From the NCBI GenBank assembly GCA_020435205.1, contig JAGQZY010000001.1, positions 1 to 52,836 on the forward strand: DNA of 52,836 nucleotides. Direction: 5' to 3'. Positions within the stretch are counted from its first letter, which is position 1. Each line of letters starts with the position of its first letter. Source of the stretch: Bdellovibrionales bacterium. Its GTDB lineage: Bacteria; Bdellovibrionota; Bdellovibrionia; Bdellovibrionales; JAGQZY01. The notes below the pieces were generated by a model that saw only the letters and a program-made list of their open reading frames with translations, searched no databases and was not told the DNA's origin. The translations under genes and the position numbers were made by a program. Shown here in pieces: positions 8,761 to 17,107 of the stretch.

Positions 8761-9225
8761 ATGCACCATCTTTTTATCCAAGCCTTGATCAGTCTGGTTT
8801 TGTTGCCGTTTTCAGCCCAGGCTCTTTGCGTAAAAGTTGACCAGGCTAACTTAAGGATGAAGCCCGACGCGGGTGCCCCTTTGGCGTGGACTGTAGGTAA
8901 GTATATGCCGCTTCTGGAGCTAAAACGAAAGGGGTCTTGGTACTTAGTTCGCGACCTTGAAGGCAAAAAGATGTGGATTTATTCAAGCTTGGTTACAGAC
9001 CGTTATGATTGTGCCGTGATCAAGGCGAAGACGACCAATCTTCGAAAGGGGCCGGGAACCAAGTTTGGTAAAACCCACTTGGCTCAAGCCCATCGTTACC
9101 ATCCCTTTAAAAAGTTAGATCGCGATGGTGGCTGGTTAAAGTTGGAAGATGACTATGGTTATAAGCACTGGGTTTTTGAAAAAAACCTGTGGGAACCTTT
9201 GAATTATTCCACTTTGACCTATTAA
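8761..9225 (+). CDS. Secreted protein with two bacterial SH3 domains
   Basis: 154 residues: a signal peptide (hydrophobic residues 4-18, cleavage likely after AQA at about 21), then two bacterial SH3-like repeats. Each shows the family pattern of a Leu-Arg turn followed by a Gly-Pro or Pro-Asp-Ala loop and a later W: ANLRMKPDAG...GSWYLV..KMWIYSS and TNLRKGPGTKFG...GGWLKL..YKHWVFEKN. Such domains usually bind cell-wall peptides, so a periplasmic wall-binding role is likely. No catalytic domain is present. Similar SH3 pairs are common small periplasmic proteins. Confidence 0.75.
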   Translation: MHHLFIQALISLVLLPFSAQALCVKVDQANLRMKPDAGAPLAWTVGKYMPLLELKRKGSWYLVRDLEGKKMWIYSSLVTDRYDCAVIKAKTTNLRKGPGTKFGKTHLAQAHRYHPFKKLDRDGGWLKLEDDYGYKHWVFEKNLWEPLNYSTLTY

Positions 9226-9535
9226 GGACCCTTTTTTCCGAAAAAAACAAAATTTCAAAGCTATGCGCTAACGACCTGTTTCAGGTTCTGACATAAAATT
9301 TTAGAAGGCAGCAAACCCGCGCCAGTTCTGGTTTTTATAGATTTTTTTAATAGAAGCTATAAGTGAGCTGTGGATAGAAATGTTGGGCAAAGGTCTGGAA
9401 TTTCAGGACTTTTCCAGTACTGTGCGGGTAAAAACTTGCCTTTTTTCTGTGTGGCGTGTCTAAATAGATCAGTTCCAGCGATGGGGCTGAAGAAGAATTA
9501 CTAATCATGACACATAAACAACCGGGGGGGATGGC
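9226..9535. other. 310-base non-coding gap upstream of the DksA/TraR gene
   Basis: No supported gene. A 27-codon ATG frame (MLGKGLEF...) occurs but has no ribosome site. TTGCCT at about 9437 and TAAATA at about 9462 could be a promoter for the downstream gene, but the 19-base spacing is poor. No tRNA-like cloverleaf or terminator with a T-run was seen. Confidence 0.4.
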
Positions 9536-9904
9536 ATGTCGTCACTTAGTAAAGAGTTAGTAGAAGATTGCAAAGCAAAGCTTCTCACCTCTAAGGAAGA
9601 ATTACTCAACCGTGTCCGCGATATTCGCAAGAATCTTCATATCGAAGAAAAGGGCGGGGATGAGGCTGATCAAACCGTTCGAGTTCTTAACGAAAGCGAA
9701 GTGCTCGGGCAACACGATAGAATCCGTAAACAGCTTTTTGAGATTGAGCAGGCTTTGGGTCGCATCGAAAATGGCTCTTATGGCATCTGTGAGGAAACCG
9801 AAGAATATATCGAAGCTGATCGTCTTCGTGCCATTCCTTGGACGCGCTTGAGCATTGAAGGTGCTGAAATTCGCGAAAGTCTTAAGAGAAAGTACGCTCG
9901 ATAA
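9536..9904 (+). CDS. DksA/TraR-family protein with degenerate zinc finger
   Basis: 122 residues with the DksA plan: a coiled-coil N-terminal helical hairpin (about residues 1-75) and the C-terminal segment YGICEETEEYIEADRLRAIPW that aligns with the DksA zinc finger. DksA-type proteins insert a coiled coil into the RNA polymerase secondary channel and, with ppGpp, modulate rRNA and amino-acid promoters. Only the first of the four Zn-binding Cys survives (GIC); the second is Thr and the terminal CxxC pair has become SxxG, so this member probably folds without zinc. Start ATG 9536 follows a GGGGGGG run. Convergent with, and directly abutting, the YkgJ gene. Confidence 0.85.
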   Translation: MSSLSKELVEDCKAKLLTSKEELLNRVRDIRKNLHIEEKGGDEADQTVRVLNESEVLGQHDRIRKQLFEIEQALGRIENGSYGICEETEEYIEADRLRAIPWTRLSIEGAEIRESLKRKYAR

Positions 9905-10339
9905 TCAAGGCTCGCTGTTTTCTGAGGCGAGCTGAGCATCGATTTCTTGCTGAATCTCTTGGGCTGTCCAAAGGTGACCTTTGCCTACGCCTGGACAAAA
10001 TTTCGCAACATCTTGATTCCAAGTTTTTGCATCCATCACTTCGGGCCAAAATGGCCAAGTCCGACATTGGGTAGGACGCCCTTCATAAATTTGACAGCGT
10101 TTCTGCTTCAAAAACATACATTCGCCATTTTCGCCATCGATCAGATGAAAGTAGCCATCGGTTTTTTTGCAATATTGGCGAGTGAACTCACTCGTGGTTA
10201 GCTGCAAAGCCTTGGCCATGCGAATGCGATCCTCTTTGGTCATGTAAACAAAGCCGTAGCCGTCATGAGAAACACAACACTTTCCAGAGCCCTGGCACTC
10301 AAAGCGAATACCTTTTTTCCACCATAGGTCTTTTTCCAT
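9905..10339 (-). CDS. YkgJ-family cysteine-cluster protein
   Basis: 144 residues with the conserved Cys pattern of the YkgJ/UPF0153 family (putative zinc- or iron-binding): FECQGSGKCC near residues 14-22, a Cys at YCKK, GECMFL, KRCQIY, TQCRTWPFWPE and a last Cys in KFCPG. The molecular function of the family is not established. Start ATG 10339. No clear operon partner; its stop directly abuts that of the DksA-like gene. Confidence 0.85.
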   Translation of the reverse strand: MEKDLWWKKGIRFECQGSGKCCVSHDGYGFVYMTKEDRIRMAKALQLTTSEFTRQYCKKTDGYFHLIDGENGECMFLKQKRCQIYEGRPTQCRTWPFWPEVMDAKTWNQDVAKFCPGVGKGHLWTAQEIQQEIDAQLASENSEP

Positions 10340-10468
10340 ATTGAGCTTATGCTACAGTGATTTTACTGTCTTGAACAGGGGCGAATTTGTCCCAATGTAA
10401 AACAGCTTGGCCTCAAATTTTGGAAATCCCCACAATCGATGAGATTATAGAGAGAGTTGGGGGGAGCC

Positions 10469-11425
10469 ATGCGTGGGTTAGTTGTTTACCTTTTAGGGGC
10501 CTTCATTTTAATTCAGCTCTTTCAGAACTGCGGAAGTCCTGACGGGACCTCGCAAAATTATGCCTATGAGTCGACCGAAAATGATAGCTTGAGCGTCAAA
10601 GGGGCGACCCAACAGGTAGAGGCCTCAGGTGGCGTTTCCATTTCTCTGAATATTCCCGAGCAAGACAAGAAAGAATTGGTAACCAGTGGACTTACGATTT
10701 TTCGTGTTCAATGGTTTTTTGCCCACCGGGATGGCACCCTCGTTCCCTTACAAGGAGCTGTGTATTCCTATACGATTCCATTTCCAACGCCGGATCACTC
10801 GGGACTTTATATTGCTAAAGTTGTAACGAGCGAAGGTGAGTTTGAATTTAAATTCCATCTCAATGTTGGAGAAATTCCAGGAGGAAGTGCTTTTTTATTT
10901 ATTCGATACAACGACTCTTTGGACAGTCGCGGTCTTATGCCACAACAGCAAGGACGGTCAATCTGTATGTCTACTGCTGCTGGCCAGGCTAATAAATGGG
11001 TGCGTTGTTACTTTAGTGAGACGGAGGAACTGGGTGATCAAATTGAACCCTTCTATAGTCGCCGGCCAGGGGAGCTCAACATTAAGGAGTTTGCCGGTAG
11101 TCAGTCGGCCTTGCGCAAAGTCACCCAGAATATCACCGAAGCCATGGCGATCCGCGTTTGCGCCAACCATATTGCTGCAAATAGAAATAAGCAGTTTAAA
11201 TGCCATTGGCAGGATAACTACAGTGAAAGCACCAAGCAAATTTTCCCAAATGTTCGGGGGCAGCTCGTTATTAAAAAGAAGCAAGGAGCTAATTTCGTAC
11301 AAATTCTAGCAGTCAACAATGTGACCCGTAATCAAGCCGTATATGCCTGCCATGATCGAGCCAAACAATTAACCGAAAGTGTTCGCTGCTGGTTTAGAAA
11401 TGAGTTGTTCTGGTATGAGCAATAG
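10469..11425 (+). CDS. Lipoprotein with three C-x12/13-C repeats
   Basis: Not a family I recognise. The 318 residues start at ATG 10469, preceded by GGGGGGAG; an upstream TTG at 10457 lies inside that ribosome site and is rejected. A hydrophobic signal ends in LFQNCGSP, a lipobox-like site with Cys at about 21, although QNC is not a textbook lipobox. The middle looks like an Ig-type beta domain (a LVPLQGAVYSY / HSGLYIAKVV pattern). The C-terminal half carries three copies of a short motif: a Cys, 12-13 residues, then RC or KC followed by an aromatic (CMST...RCYF, CANH...KCHW, CHDR...RCWF), which suggests disulfide-stapled repeats in the periplasm or at the cell surface. Confidence 0.7.
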   Translation: MRGLVVYLLGAFILIQLFQNCGSPDGTSQNYAYESTENDSLSVKGATQQVEASGGVSISLNIPEQDKKELVTSGLTIFRVQWFFAHRDGTLVPLQGAVYSYTIPFPTPDHSGLYIAKVVTSEGEFEFKFHLNVGEIPGGSAFLFIRYNDSLDSRGLMPQQQGRSICMSTAAGQANKWVRCYFSETEELGDQIEPFYSRRPGELNIKEFAGSQSALRKVTQNITEAMAIRVCANHIAANRNKQFKCHWQDNYSESTKQIFPNVRGQLVIKKKQGANFVQILAVNNVTRNQAVYACHDRAKQLTESVRCWFRNELFWYEQ

Positions 11426-11429
11426 ATCT

Positions 11430-11449
11430 GGGCTCTCGAATGAGAGCCC
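11430..11449. terminator. Strong hairpin between convergent genes
   Basis: A perfect 8-bp stem, GGGCTCTC / GAGAGCCC, with a GAAT loop sits 4 bases after the lipoprotein stop and 9 bases before the stop of the convergent DUF481 gene. It is followed on the plus strand by AAAAAATTTCT rather than a direct T-run, so it may work as a bidirectional or Rho-assisted terminator rather than a classic one. Confidence 0.5.
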
Positions 11450-11458
11450 AAAAAATTT

Positions 11459-12232
11459 CTAGTATTTAGCAATAATAGAAGTGGTGAAAGTGTAGTCTTG
11501 GTATTTCAGACCAGGGGCCGCAGCTTTAAATCGATAGCGCCCTTCGTAAGCAACTTTCAAAGAAAACAAGTCACTAAGTACTGAAGTCAGGTAAGGGCTA
11601 TAATTGATACGTTGGCTTTCTGCAAAGTCATTGATGTCAGGCAAGAATTCGATCCATAGACCCAAATTCACGCTTTTACTATACGAATAATCATACTGGT
11701 TGAACAGGCGTACAAAGTGGTACTCAGGATGAATTCCCTTTTCAGGATCGGCAGTGACATAAAGTTCCTTTGTGTACCGGTAACCAAGTTCAGTAAAAAA
11801 CTTAGAGGTATCATTTTTCAGCCAAAAATATTTAGCACCAACGTCGGTATCTTTTGCCTCGCGAACATTTTGAAAGCGGTCACCTCTCCATCCGTGTTGG
11901 GCAAAAAGATTGAATCTTTCTGGTGTGATCACCTTCTCATAGCGAAGGGCTGCAGACCAATTCTCGGCAGTTTGGTTGGTTTTGTTAGTGGTTACATCTA
12001 AACCTTGGGTTTGGATGTAGTGGCCAGTCAGTTTTAGGAGGCCGTAGCTCCAATCATACTCGGTGGCCTGTTTGAAACTGGTAGTTTCAGAGGACGAGTT
12101 TCCGCCGGTAACCACGTAACCTAAAGAGCTTTCGTGGCCTAGGGCCTTTTTTTCTTCAGCTTTTGCCTCTTCGGCAAAGGCACTCGGGAGCGAGGATAAA
12201 ATCAGTAATAGATAAACAGCAATCGCTTTCAT
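11459..12232 (-). CDS. DUF481-family outer-membrane protein (YdiY-like)
   Basis: 257 residues with a signal peptide (cleavage likely after AFA at about 20), a short charged linker, then alternating aromatic beta strands to a terminal KY, the pattern of a small outer-membrane barrel. The GYVVTGGNSSSETTSF opening matches the DUF481 (salt-induced outer-membrane protein) family. Start ATG 12232 has AAGGAG about seven bases upstream. It is a single gene, downstream of speB on the same strand but 73 bases away. The function of the family is unclear. Confidence 0.78.
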   Translation of the reverse strand: MKAIAVYLLLILSSLPSAFAEEAKAEEKKALGHESSLGYVVTGGNSSSETTSFKQATEYDWSYGLLKLTGHYIQTQGLDVTTNKTNQTAENWSAALRYEKVITPERFNLFAQHGWRGDRFQNVREAKDTDVGAKYFWLKNDTSKFFTELGYRYTKELYVTADPEKGIHPEYHFVRLFNQYDYSYSKSVNLGLWIEFLPDINDFAESQRINYSPYLTSVLSDLFSLKVAYEGRYRFKAAAPGLKYQDYTFTTSIIAKY

Positions 12233-12305
12233 TAAGAACTCCTTTTAAAGGGTCCTTGAGTATGACGTTTGTGAGGCCATGTCTAATATTTACGCATGAA
12301 ATCAG

Positions 12306-13340
12306 TTACTTTTGGCTATGAAAGAGGGATCCACAAAGCTTAAATAGAACACGAGCTCCCACATTGCCATCCCAACTATCCATAGAATTGGGTTCAGCGC
12401 CAGGTGAGACCTCACAGAGATCAAAACCGACGATATTTCGGCCACTTTCCGCCAAATGGAAGAGCAGGGTCTCCATTTGTGCAAAGCTAAGTCCTCCAGG
12501 GACGGGGGTTCCGGTATGGGGGCACAGAGTGGGCTCCAAGCCATCGACATCAAAAGAGATATAAACTTTTTGGCCAAGTTCGGTAACTATTTGCTGGCAA
12601 ATATCCCCCCAAGCTTCGCCTTGGGCCAGTTGCCGATTGACCTGAGAGTCATAAAAGGTGGCAATGTGATTATGGTTTTCACCAAAGCCTCTTTCTTCAG
12701 GGCAAAAATCCCGGATGCCGACCTGCACGAGCTTTTCGGGTTTTAGCTCTTCCATCACATTTCTCATGATGGAGGCATGGGAGTAGTGAAAACCTTGGTA
12801 GGCTTTTCGTAAATCCATATGAGCATCAAACTGTAAAATACTTATGGGTCCATGTTTTTCAATAAGCGCTTTGATCAAGCCATAGGGGGCAGAATGATCA
12901 CCACCGACTAAAGCGCAATAAGGACTTTTTGAAAGAACGTCCCTGGCCTGTAGGTAAATGGACTCGTTGGTTTTTTTTGAACATTGGTTGAGGAATTTTA
13001 ACTCTTCTTGTTCACCAGGGTTTAAAGACTCTCCCTGCTCCAAACGCTCCTTAATTTTTAAGGCTCGTCTTTTTAAAACGGTGGAGTTGTGAATGTGTTC
13101 CGGATCTGGCTCAACCATGTAGATACCATTTTGATAAAACTCACCGTAAAGGGCATCAGAGAGATCGAGCTGTTTGCTGGAGGTAAAAACCGTGCTGGGG
13201 CCCAAAGCGCAGCCTTCACCGTAGGAGGTAGTCATCTCCCAGGGGGCTGATAAAATAACAAGCTGACTTTCTTCCTGACTATAGGGAAGGGAAAAAACAC
13301 CATTGTTGAGATTGCCAGTAGCATTGGGATCAAAACTCAT
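12306..13340 (-). CDS. speB: Agmatinase (ureohydrolase family)
   Basis: Mn-dependent hydrolase; splits agmatine to putrescine and urea. The 344 residues carry the three manganese motifs: VGGDHSAP, FDAHMDLR, and SFDVDGLEP, with the following GTPVPGGLS substrate loop. Agmatinase is favoured over arginase or formiminoglutamase because arginine decarboxylase (speA) is encoded in the same leftward run; this is a context inference. A spacer of about 60 residues (around residues 75-135, Glu/Lys-rich) before the GGDHS motif makes it somewhat longer than typical SpeB. It starts 9 bases after the VTT-family gene and is the last gene of the operon. Confidence 0.85.
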   Translation of the reverse strand: MSFDPNATGNLNNGVFSLPYSQEESQLVILSAPWEMTTSYGEGCALGPSTVFTSSKQLDLSDALYGEFYQNGIYMVEPDPEHIHNSTVLKRRALKIKERLEQGESLNPGEQEELKFLNQCSKKTNESIYLQARDVLSKSPYCALVGGDHSAPYGLIKALIEKHGPISILQFDAHMDLRKAYQGFHYSHASIMRNVMEELKPEKLVQVGIRDFCPEERGFGENHNHIATFYDSQVNRQLAQGEAWGDICQQIVTELGQKVYISFDVDGLEPTLCPHTGTPVPGGLSFAQMETLLFHLAESGRNIVGFDLCEVSPGAEPNSMDSWDGNVGARVLFKLCGSLFHSQK

Positions 13341-13349
13341 AAACTATGC

Positions 13350-13949
13350 CTAAAACAAACTGATGTAGAGAGCAAGGAAAAGCACAATGGCCACAGAAAT
13401 AGCAATGGTGAGCTTTTCAAAGTTGTTTTCAATCCAATCTCGAATTTGGTCTCCCATAAAGAAGATAAGAGTCCCCAAGATGAAATAGCGCAGGCCGCGG
13501 CTTGCAATAGCACCAAGCACAAAAGCCGGCAAAGGGGCACCAACCACGCCAGCGGCAATGGTAAAAATCTTAAAAGGAATGGGGCTAAAACCCGCAATAA
13601 AAATCGACACAAAGGTAGCTCCATGCAGGCTTTGCACGACCACATTAAATTTGGCTTCTGGAAAAACATATTGAAAGAAAAATCCAGAAATTTGTTGCCA
13701 CACCTGCATGCCAATATAGTACCCGCCCAATGCACCAATGACGGAAAAAAGAGTGGTTAGAAAAGCATAATACAAACTGCGCTTCGGTTTACCAAAACCC
13801 ATCGCTAGCAAAAGGGGATCTACGGGCAGTGGAAAAATAGAGGCCTCGAGAAAAGACAAGATAGCAAGGGCCTTGGTGTTGTGTTTGTGTTCAGCCCATT
13901 TTAACAGCCAGTGGTAAAGCTGGTGGAGTTTATCAAAGATCATTTTCAT
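13350..13949 (-). CDS. VTT/DedA-type membrane protein (YqaA-like)
   Basis: About 199 residues with four to five hydrophobic segments and the VTT-domain hallmarks: an early LEASIFPLPVDPLL segment, GGYYIG, and AGFSPIPFKIFTIAAGV, which match the YqaA subgroup. DedA-superfamily proteins are linked to phospholipid scrambling and membrane homeostasis; the substrate here is unknown. The frame can open at ATG 13967; ATG 13949 is preferred because GGAGGA lies upstream of it. Either way it overlaps the end of the antiporter gene, so the two are translationally coupled within the leuS-to-speB operon. Confidence 0.8.
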   Translation of the reverse strand: MKMIFDKLHQLYHWLLKWAEHKHNTKALAILSFLEASIFPLPVDPLLLAMGFGKPKRSLYYAFLTTLFSVIGALGGYYIGMQVWQQISGFFFQYVFPEAKFNVVVQSLHGATFVSIFIAGFSPIPFKIFTIAAGVVGAPLPAFVLGAIASRGLRYFILGTLIFFMGDQIRDWIENNFEKLTIAISVAIVLFLALYISLF

Positions 13950-15180
13950 GGCTAGAGGATCCTCCATCGAGATACTTGGGGTAGAGTAGGGAGATCATTT
14001 TTCTGAAAGAGTCTTGCTCGCTAAGAAAGACGAATAAGGCTGTTAGTAAAATAGAGATAGGGATGGTTGCAAAAATAATTTGCTGAATTTTATCACCGGA
14101 TTCAAAACCAGCGCGTGCGGGTAGGGTGGCTAAAACAGCACAGGCTAAGCCACGCGGTCCCATAGAAGACAAAGTCAGAGCATCCATTAAGGAATAGTCT
14201 CGTTTGGGGGTAAAAATCAGGCGAACAACTAAATAGCGGGTAGCAAAGATGGCCAAGGCTAAAATGGCTCCAACGGAAACTAACCAGATATTACCCAACT
14301 GAATGAGCATTCCCAGGTAAAGAAAGAAAAAGGTCTTTAATAAAAAAGTGATTTCCCCGAGAATTTCCATTTCTTCGTAAGTGACGGGAACTTTGCTAAA
14401 AAATTGGGTCATCCACTTTGGCAAAAGATTCAAGTTGGCCAAACAAAATCCTAAACAAAGTACTCCCATGGCGCCATTCAGTCCCATCAATTGGATGAGG
14501 CCGTAGCTAAACAATGCCCAAGCTTCGCCCGCAAAGCGTATTTTAGTCATCACCGGGAGATATTTTTTAATAGCAGCCCATACAAAAGCTAAGAGAATGC
14601 CCGATCCCATAGAGATAAAGGTTTTAGGGCCGACATTAAAAAAGATACTGTAGGCGTCCATATTGCCAGCAAGAAGTCCTTCTAAGACCACCAAAAAAAG
14701 AACAATGGCAAAAATATCAGTAAAAGCAGATTCTAGGGAGAGCACGGTTTTTGTTTTTTGCTTAATGCTTAAAAACTTAACCATGGGAATGACAATGGCA
14801 GAAGAGGTAGAGCCAATGCCAAAAGCAACCAAAAGCGAATAGGGCCAGCCTACGATTGGAGAGGTCAAAGTGATCGCAATGATCGAAATTGAAGTAAAGC
14901 TCAGAATGGCCAGAACAAGACTGGGTAACCATGACTCTTTGAGATCTTTTGTGGAAAGCTGAAGTCCAGCCTCATAGAGAATCACAATAAGGGCAACTGT
15001 CGACAAAAGGTTTCCCACTTGTCCCAAGTGAGATTGATCAACAATGCCGAAAACAGGACCGATCAGATATCCAATCGCGGTCAAGAGCAGAAGATCGGGA
15101 ATTTTTGTTTTAGCAAAAAGCCATTGCAAAGCGTGGCCGCCAAAAAACAAAACGGCCATTCCAATGATTGCATATTCCAT
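13933..15180 (-). CDS. Cation:proton antiporter (CPA superfamily)
   Basis: 415 residues, about 12 hydrophobic segments, with the Na+/H+ exchanger fold: an N-terminal LLTAIGYLIGPVFG segment, ILYEAGLQL, GSTSSAIVIPMV and LESAFTDIFAIV (acidic residue in the core). No C-terminal TrkA-N or RCK domain follows, unlike KefB/C. It lies between speA and the VTT gene with a 12-base gap to speA. A role in balancing cytoplasmic pH during arginine decarboxylation is possible but is only an inference from position. Confidence 0.85.
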   Translation of the reverse strand: MEYAIIGMAVLFFGGHALQWLFAKTKIPDLLLLTAIGYLIGPVFGIVDQSHLGQVGNLLSTVALIVILYEAGLQLSTKDLKESWLPSLVLAILSFTSISIIAITLTSPIVGWPYSLLVAFGIGSTSSAIVIPMVKFLSIKQKTKTVLSLESAFTDIFAIVLFLVVLEGLLAGNMDAYSIFFNVGPKTFISMGSGILLAFVWAAIKKYLPVMTKIRFAGEAWALFSYGLIQLMGLNGAMGVLCLGFCLANLNLLPKWMTQFFSKVPVTYEEMEILGEITFLLKTFFFLYLGMLIQLGNIWLVSVGAILALAIFATRYLVVRLIFTPKRDYSLMDALTLSSMGPRGLACAVLATLPARAGFESGDKIQQIIFATIPISILLTALFVFLSEQDSFRKMISLLYPKYLDGGSSSHENDL

Positions 15181-15192
15181 GCAGAGAGCTTA

Positions 15193-17106
15193 TCACGCTT
15201 CTGGTTCTTCTAGGTAGGTATATCCTGCCAGGCCCTCTTGATAATAACGCATTAGGGTTCTCGCTTCAGCTTTGGTCATTTGCCCTTCGAGAATGCTCCC
15301 CTCGGCGGCCCGGCGCACTTGCTGAACTAATTCCTCGAGATTGTATTGCACATAGGAGAGAACCTCGCCAACAGTATCGCCCTCGACAACATCATCAACC
15401 GTATAGCCCTGCTCATTAATAGAAACATGGACAGCATCAGTATCACCAAAAAGGTTGTGAAGATCGCCAAGAATTTCCTGGTAGGCGCCCACCAAAAATA
15501 CCCCCAAATAGTAGGGCTTATCTTTAATAAAAGGATGGACGGACAAAGTGTTTTGGGCTTCACCCGTTTCAACATCGATAAATTTGGCAATCTTTCCGTC
15601 AGAATCACAAGTTAAGTCAACGAGAGTGGCCTCTTGTTCGGGCTTTTCATTGAGGCGATGGATGGGGATCACTGGGAACATATGTCCAACTGCCCATGAA
15701 TCAGGGAGGGATTGGAAAACAGAGAAGTTGCAGAAATAAGTATCAGACAGAAGAATTTTTAATTCTTCGTAAAGGTCAACATGATCATCCTCGCCACGAG
15801 TGAGATCGAGCATGCGAGTGGCAATGGACCAAAAATATTGTTCAATTTTGGCTTTTTCTGCGAGGCTCAAAAGTCCAAAAGTAAAAAGCTGCAAGGAGTT
15901 TTCATGGAGGTCCATTAAGTCATGGAAGTACTCATTAACATTTTGTACATCAAGAGTTTCATAAATGTATTTTAGTTCCAATAAAACTTTATGCTCATTT
16001 TTATCAACAGCAGGAGGGGCATCTACTTTCTCAACTTTATTCAACCCAAGGACATCAAAGATAAGCAAGGAATGATGAGCCACCAGAGCGCGACCAGCTT
16101 CCGTAACAATATTTGGTGTTCGGACGCTCTTTTCTTCGCAAACCCCCTGAATGATAGAAACCACATCATTGGCATATTCTTGCACGGAATAATTGACCGA
16201 GCTATCGGTAGAAGATGAGCCATCATAATCCACCCCAAGGCCACCGCCCACATCGAGGTAGGTTGGGTTAGCGCCCAAGCGGCAAAGTTCAGAATAAACT
16301 TGGGCTCCTTCTTTTAGGGAGTTTTTAATGGTTTTAATGTTTGGGATTTGCGAGCCAATATGAAAGTGAATCAAGTCTAGACAATCAACGATATTCTCTT
16401 TTTTCAAAATTTCAAAGGCGCGAAAAATTTCTGAAGTGGTTAAGCCAAATTTAGAGCGCGCACCACCCGAGTCGACCCAGCGACCTGAAGCTTTGGATTG
16501 AAGTTTTGCGCGCAAGCCAATTTTTGGTTTGGCATCAAACTTTTTACAAGCCTTGATAATGAGATCCAGCTCCTCCAACCTTTCCACAACTACGATCGTA
16601 TTTTTACCAAGCTTGCGAGAAAGGATCGCTGTTTCGATATACTCCTGGTCCTTAAAACCATTGCATAAAATAAGAGCTTGAGGGTCTTCGGTTTTGGCAA
16701 GCACAACGAGAAGTTCTGGCTTGCTCCCGCACTCAAGTCCCAAGTGAAATTCATTGCCAACGCGAACCACTTCGTCAATCAAATGCTTCTGTTGGTTGAC
16801 TTTAATAGGGTAAACCCCTTGGTAGGTGCCCTTATAATCCATGGATTCCATGGCTTTTTGGAAGCAGGTATTTATCAGACGAATGCGTTCTTTGATAATG
16901 TCTGGAAAGCGAATGAGCATGGGGCAGCGGATACCGCGTTCTTGTAAATCCTCGGTCAACTCAAGAAGGTCCACATGTTCGTTTTGTGGTCCATAGGGAG
17001 CTACGATGACGTTACCTTTTTCGTTGACGTCAAAGTAACCATTTCCCCATGTGGAGAGGCCGTAGAGCTCTTTTGCCTTTTCTAGATTCCAGTCTTTCAA
17101 TTCCAA
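15193..17106 (-). CDS. speA: Biosynthetic arginine decarboxylase
   Basis: PLP enzyme that decarboxylates arginine to agmatine, the first step to putrescine. The 637 residues match SpeA length. Visible signatures: the opening LSTWGNGYFDVNEKG, the PLP-binding Lys in YPIKVNQQKH (about residue 103), LGLECGSKPEL, HFHIGSQIPNIK, and the Gly-rich DVGGGLGVDYDG. The start is TTG 17106, one base after the leuS stop (TGA G TTG), an arrangement that suggests re-initiation rather than a separate ribosome site. The matching agmatinase is encoded three genes downstream. Confidence 0.93.
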   Translation of the reverse strand: MELKDWNLEKAKELYGLSTWGNGYFDVNEKGNVIVAPYGPQNEHVDLLELTEDLQERGIRCPMLIRFPDIIKERIRLINTCFQKAMESMDYKGTYQGVYPIKVNQQKHLIDEVVRVGNEFHLGLECGSKPELLVVLAKTEDPQALILCNGFKDQEYIETAILSRKLGKNTIVVVERLEELDLIIKACKKFDAKPKIGLRAKLQSKASGRWVDSGGARSKFGLTTSEIFRAFEILKKENIVDCLDLIHFHIGSQIPNIKTIKNSLKEGAQVYSELCRLGANPTYLDVGGGLGVDYDGSSSTDSSVNYSVQEYANDVVSIIQGVCEEKSVRTPNIVTEAGRALVAHHSLLIFDVLGLNKVEKVDAPPAVDKNEHKVLLELKYIYETLDVQNVNEYFHDLMDLHENSLQLFTFGLLSLAEKAKIEQYFWSIATRMLDLTRGEDDHVDLYEELKILLSDTYFCNFSVFQSLPDSWAVGHMFPVIPIHRLNEKPEQEATLVDLTCDSDGKIAKFIDVETGEAQNTLSVHPFIKDKPYYLGVFLVGAYQEILGDLHNLFGDTDAVHVSINEQGYTVDDVVEGDTVGEVLSYVQYNLEELVQQVRRAAEGSILEGQMTKAEARTLMRYYQEGLAGYTYLEEPEA

Positions 17107-17107
17107 C

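Noticed and set aside
9380-9466. 27-codon ORF upstream of the DksA-like gene
   Set aside because: No Shine-Dalgarno and no peptide features.
10836-11309. 157-codon frame inside the repeat lipoprotein gene
   Set aside because: Same strand, different frame from a gene with a strong start and signal peptide; no start signal of its own.
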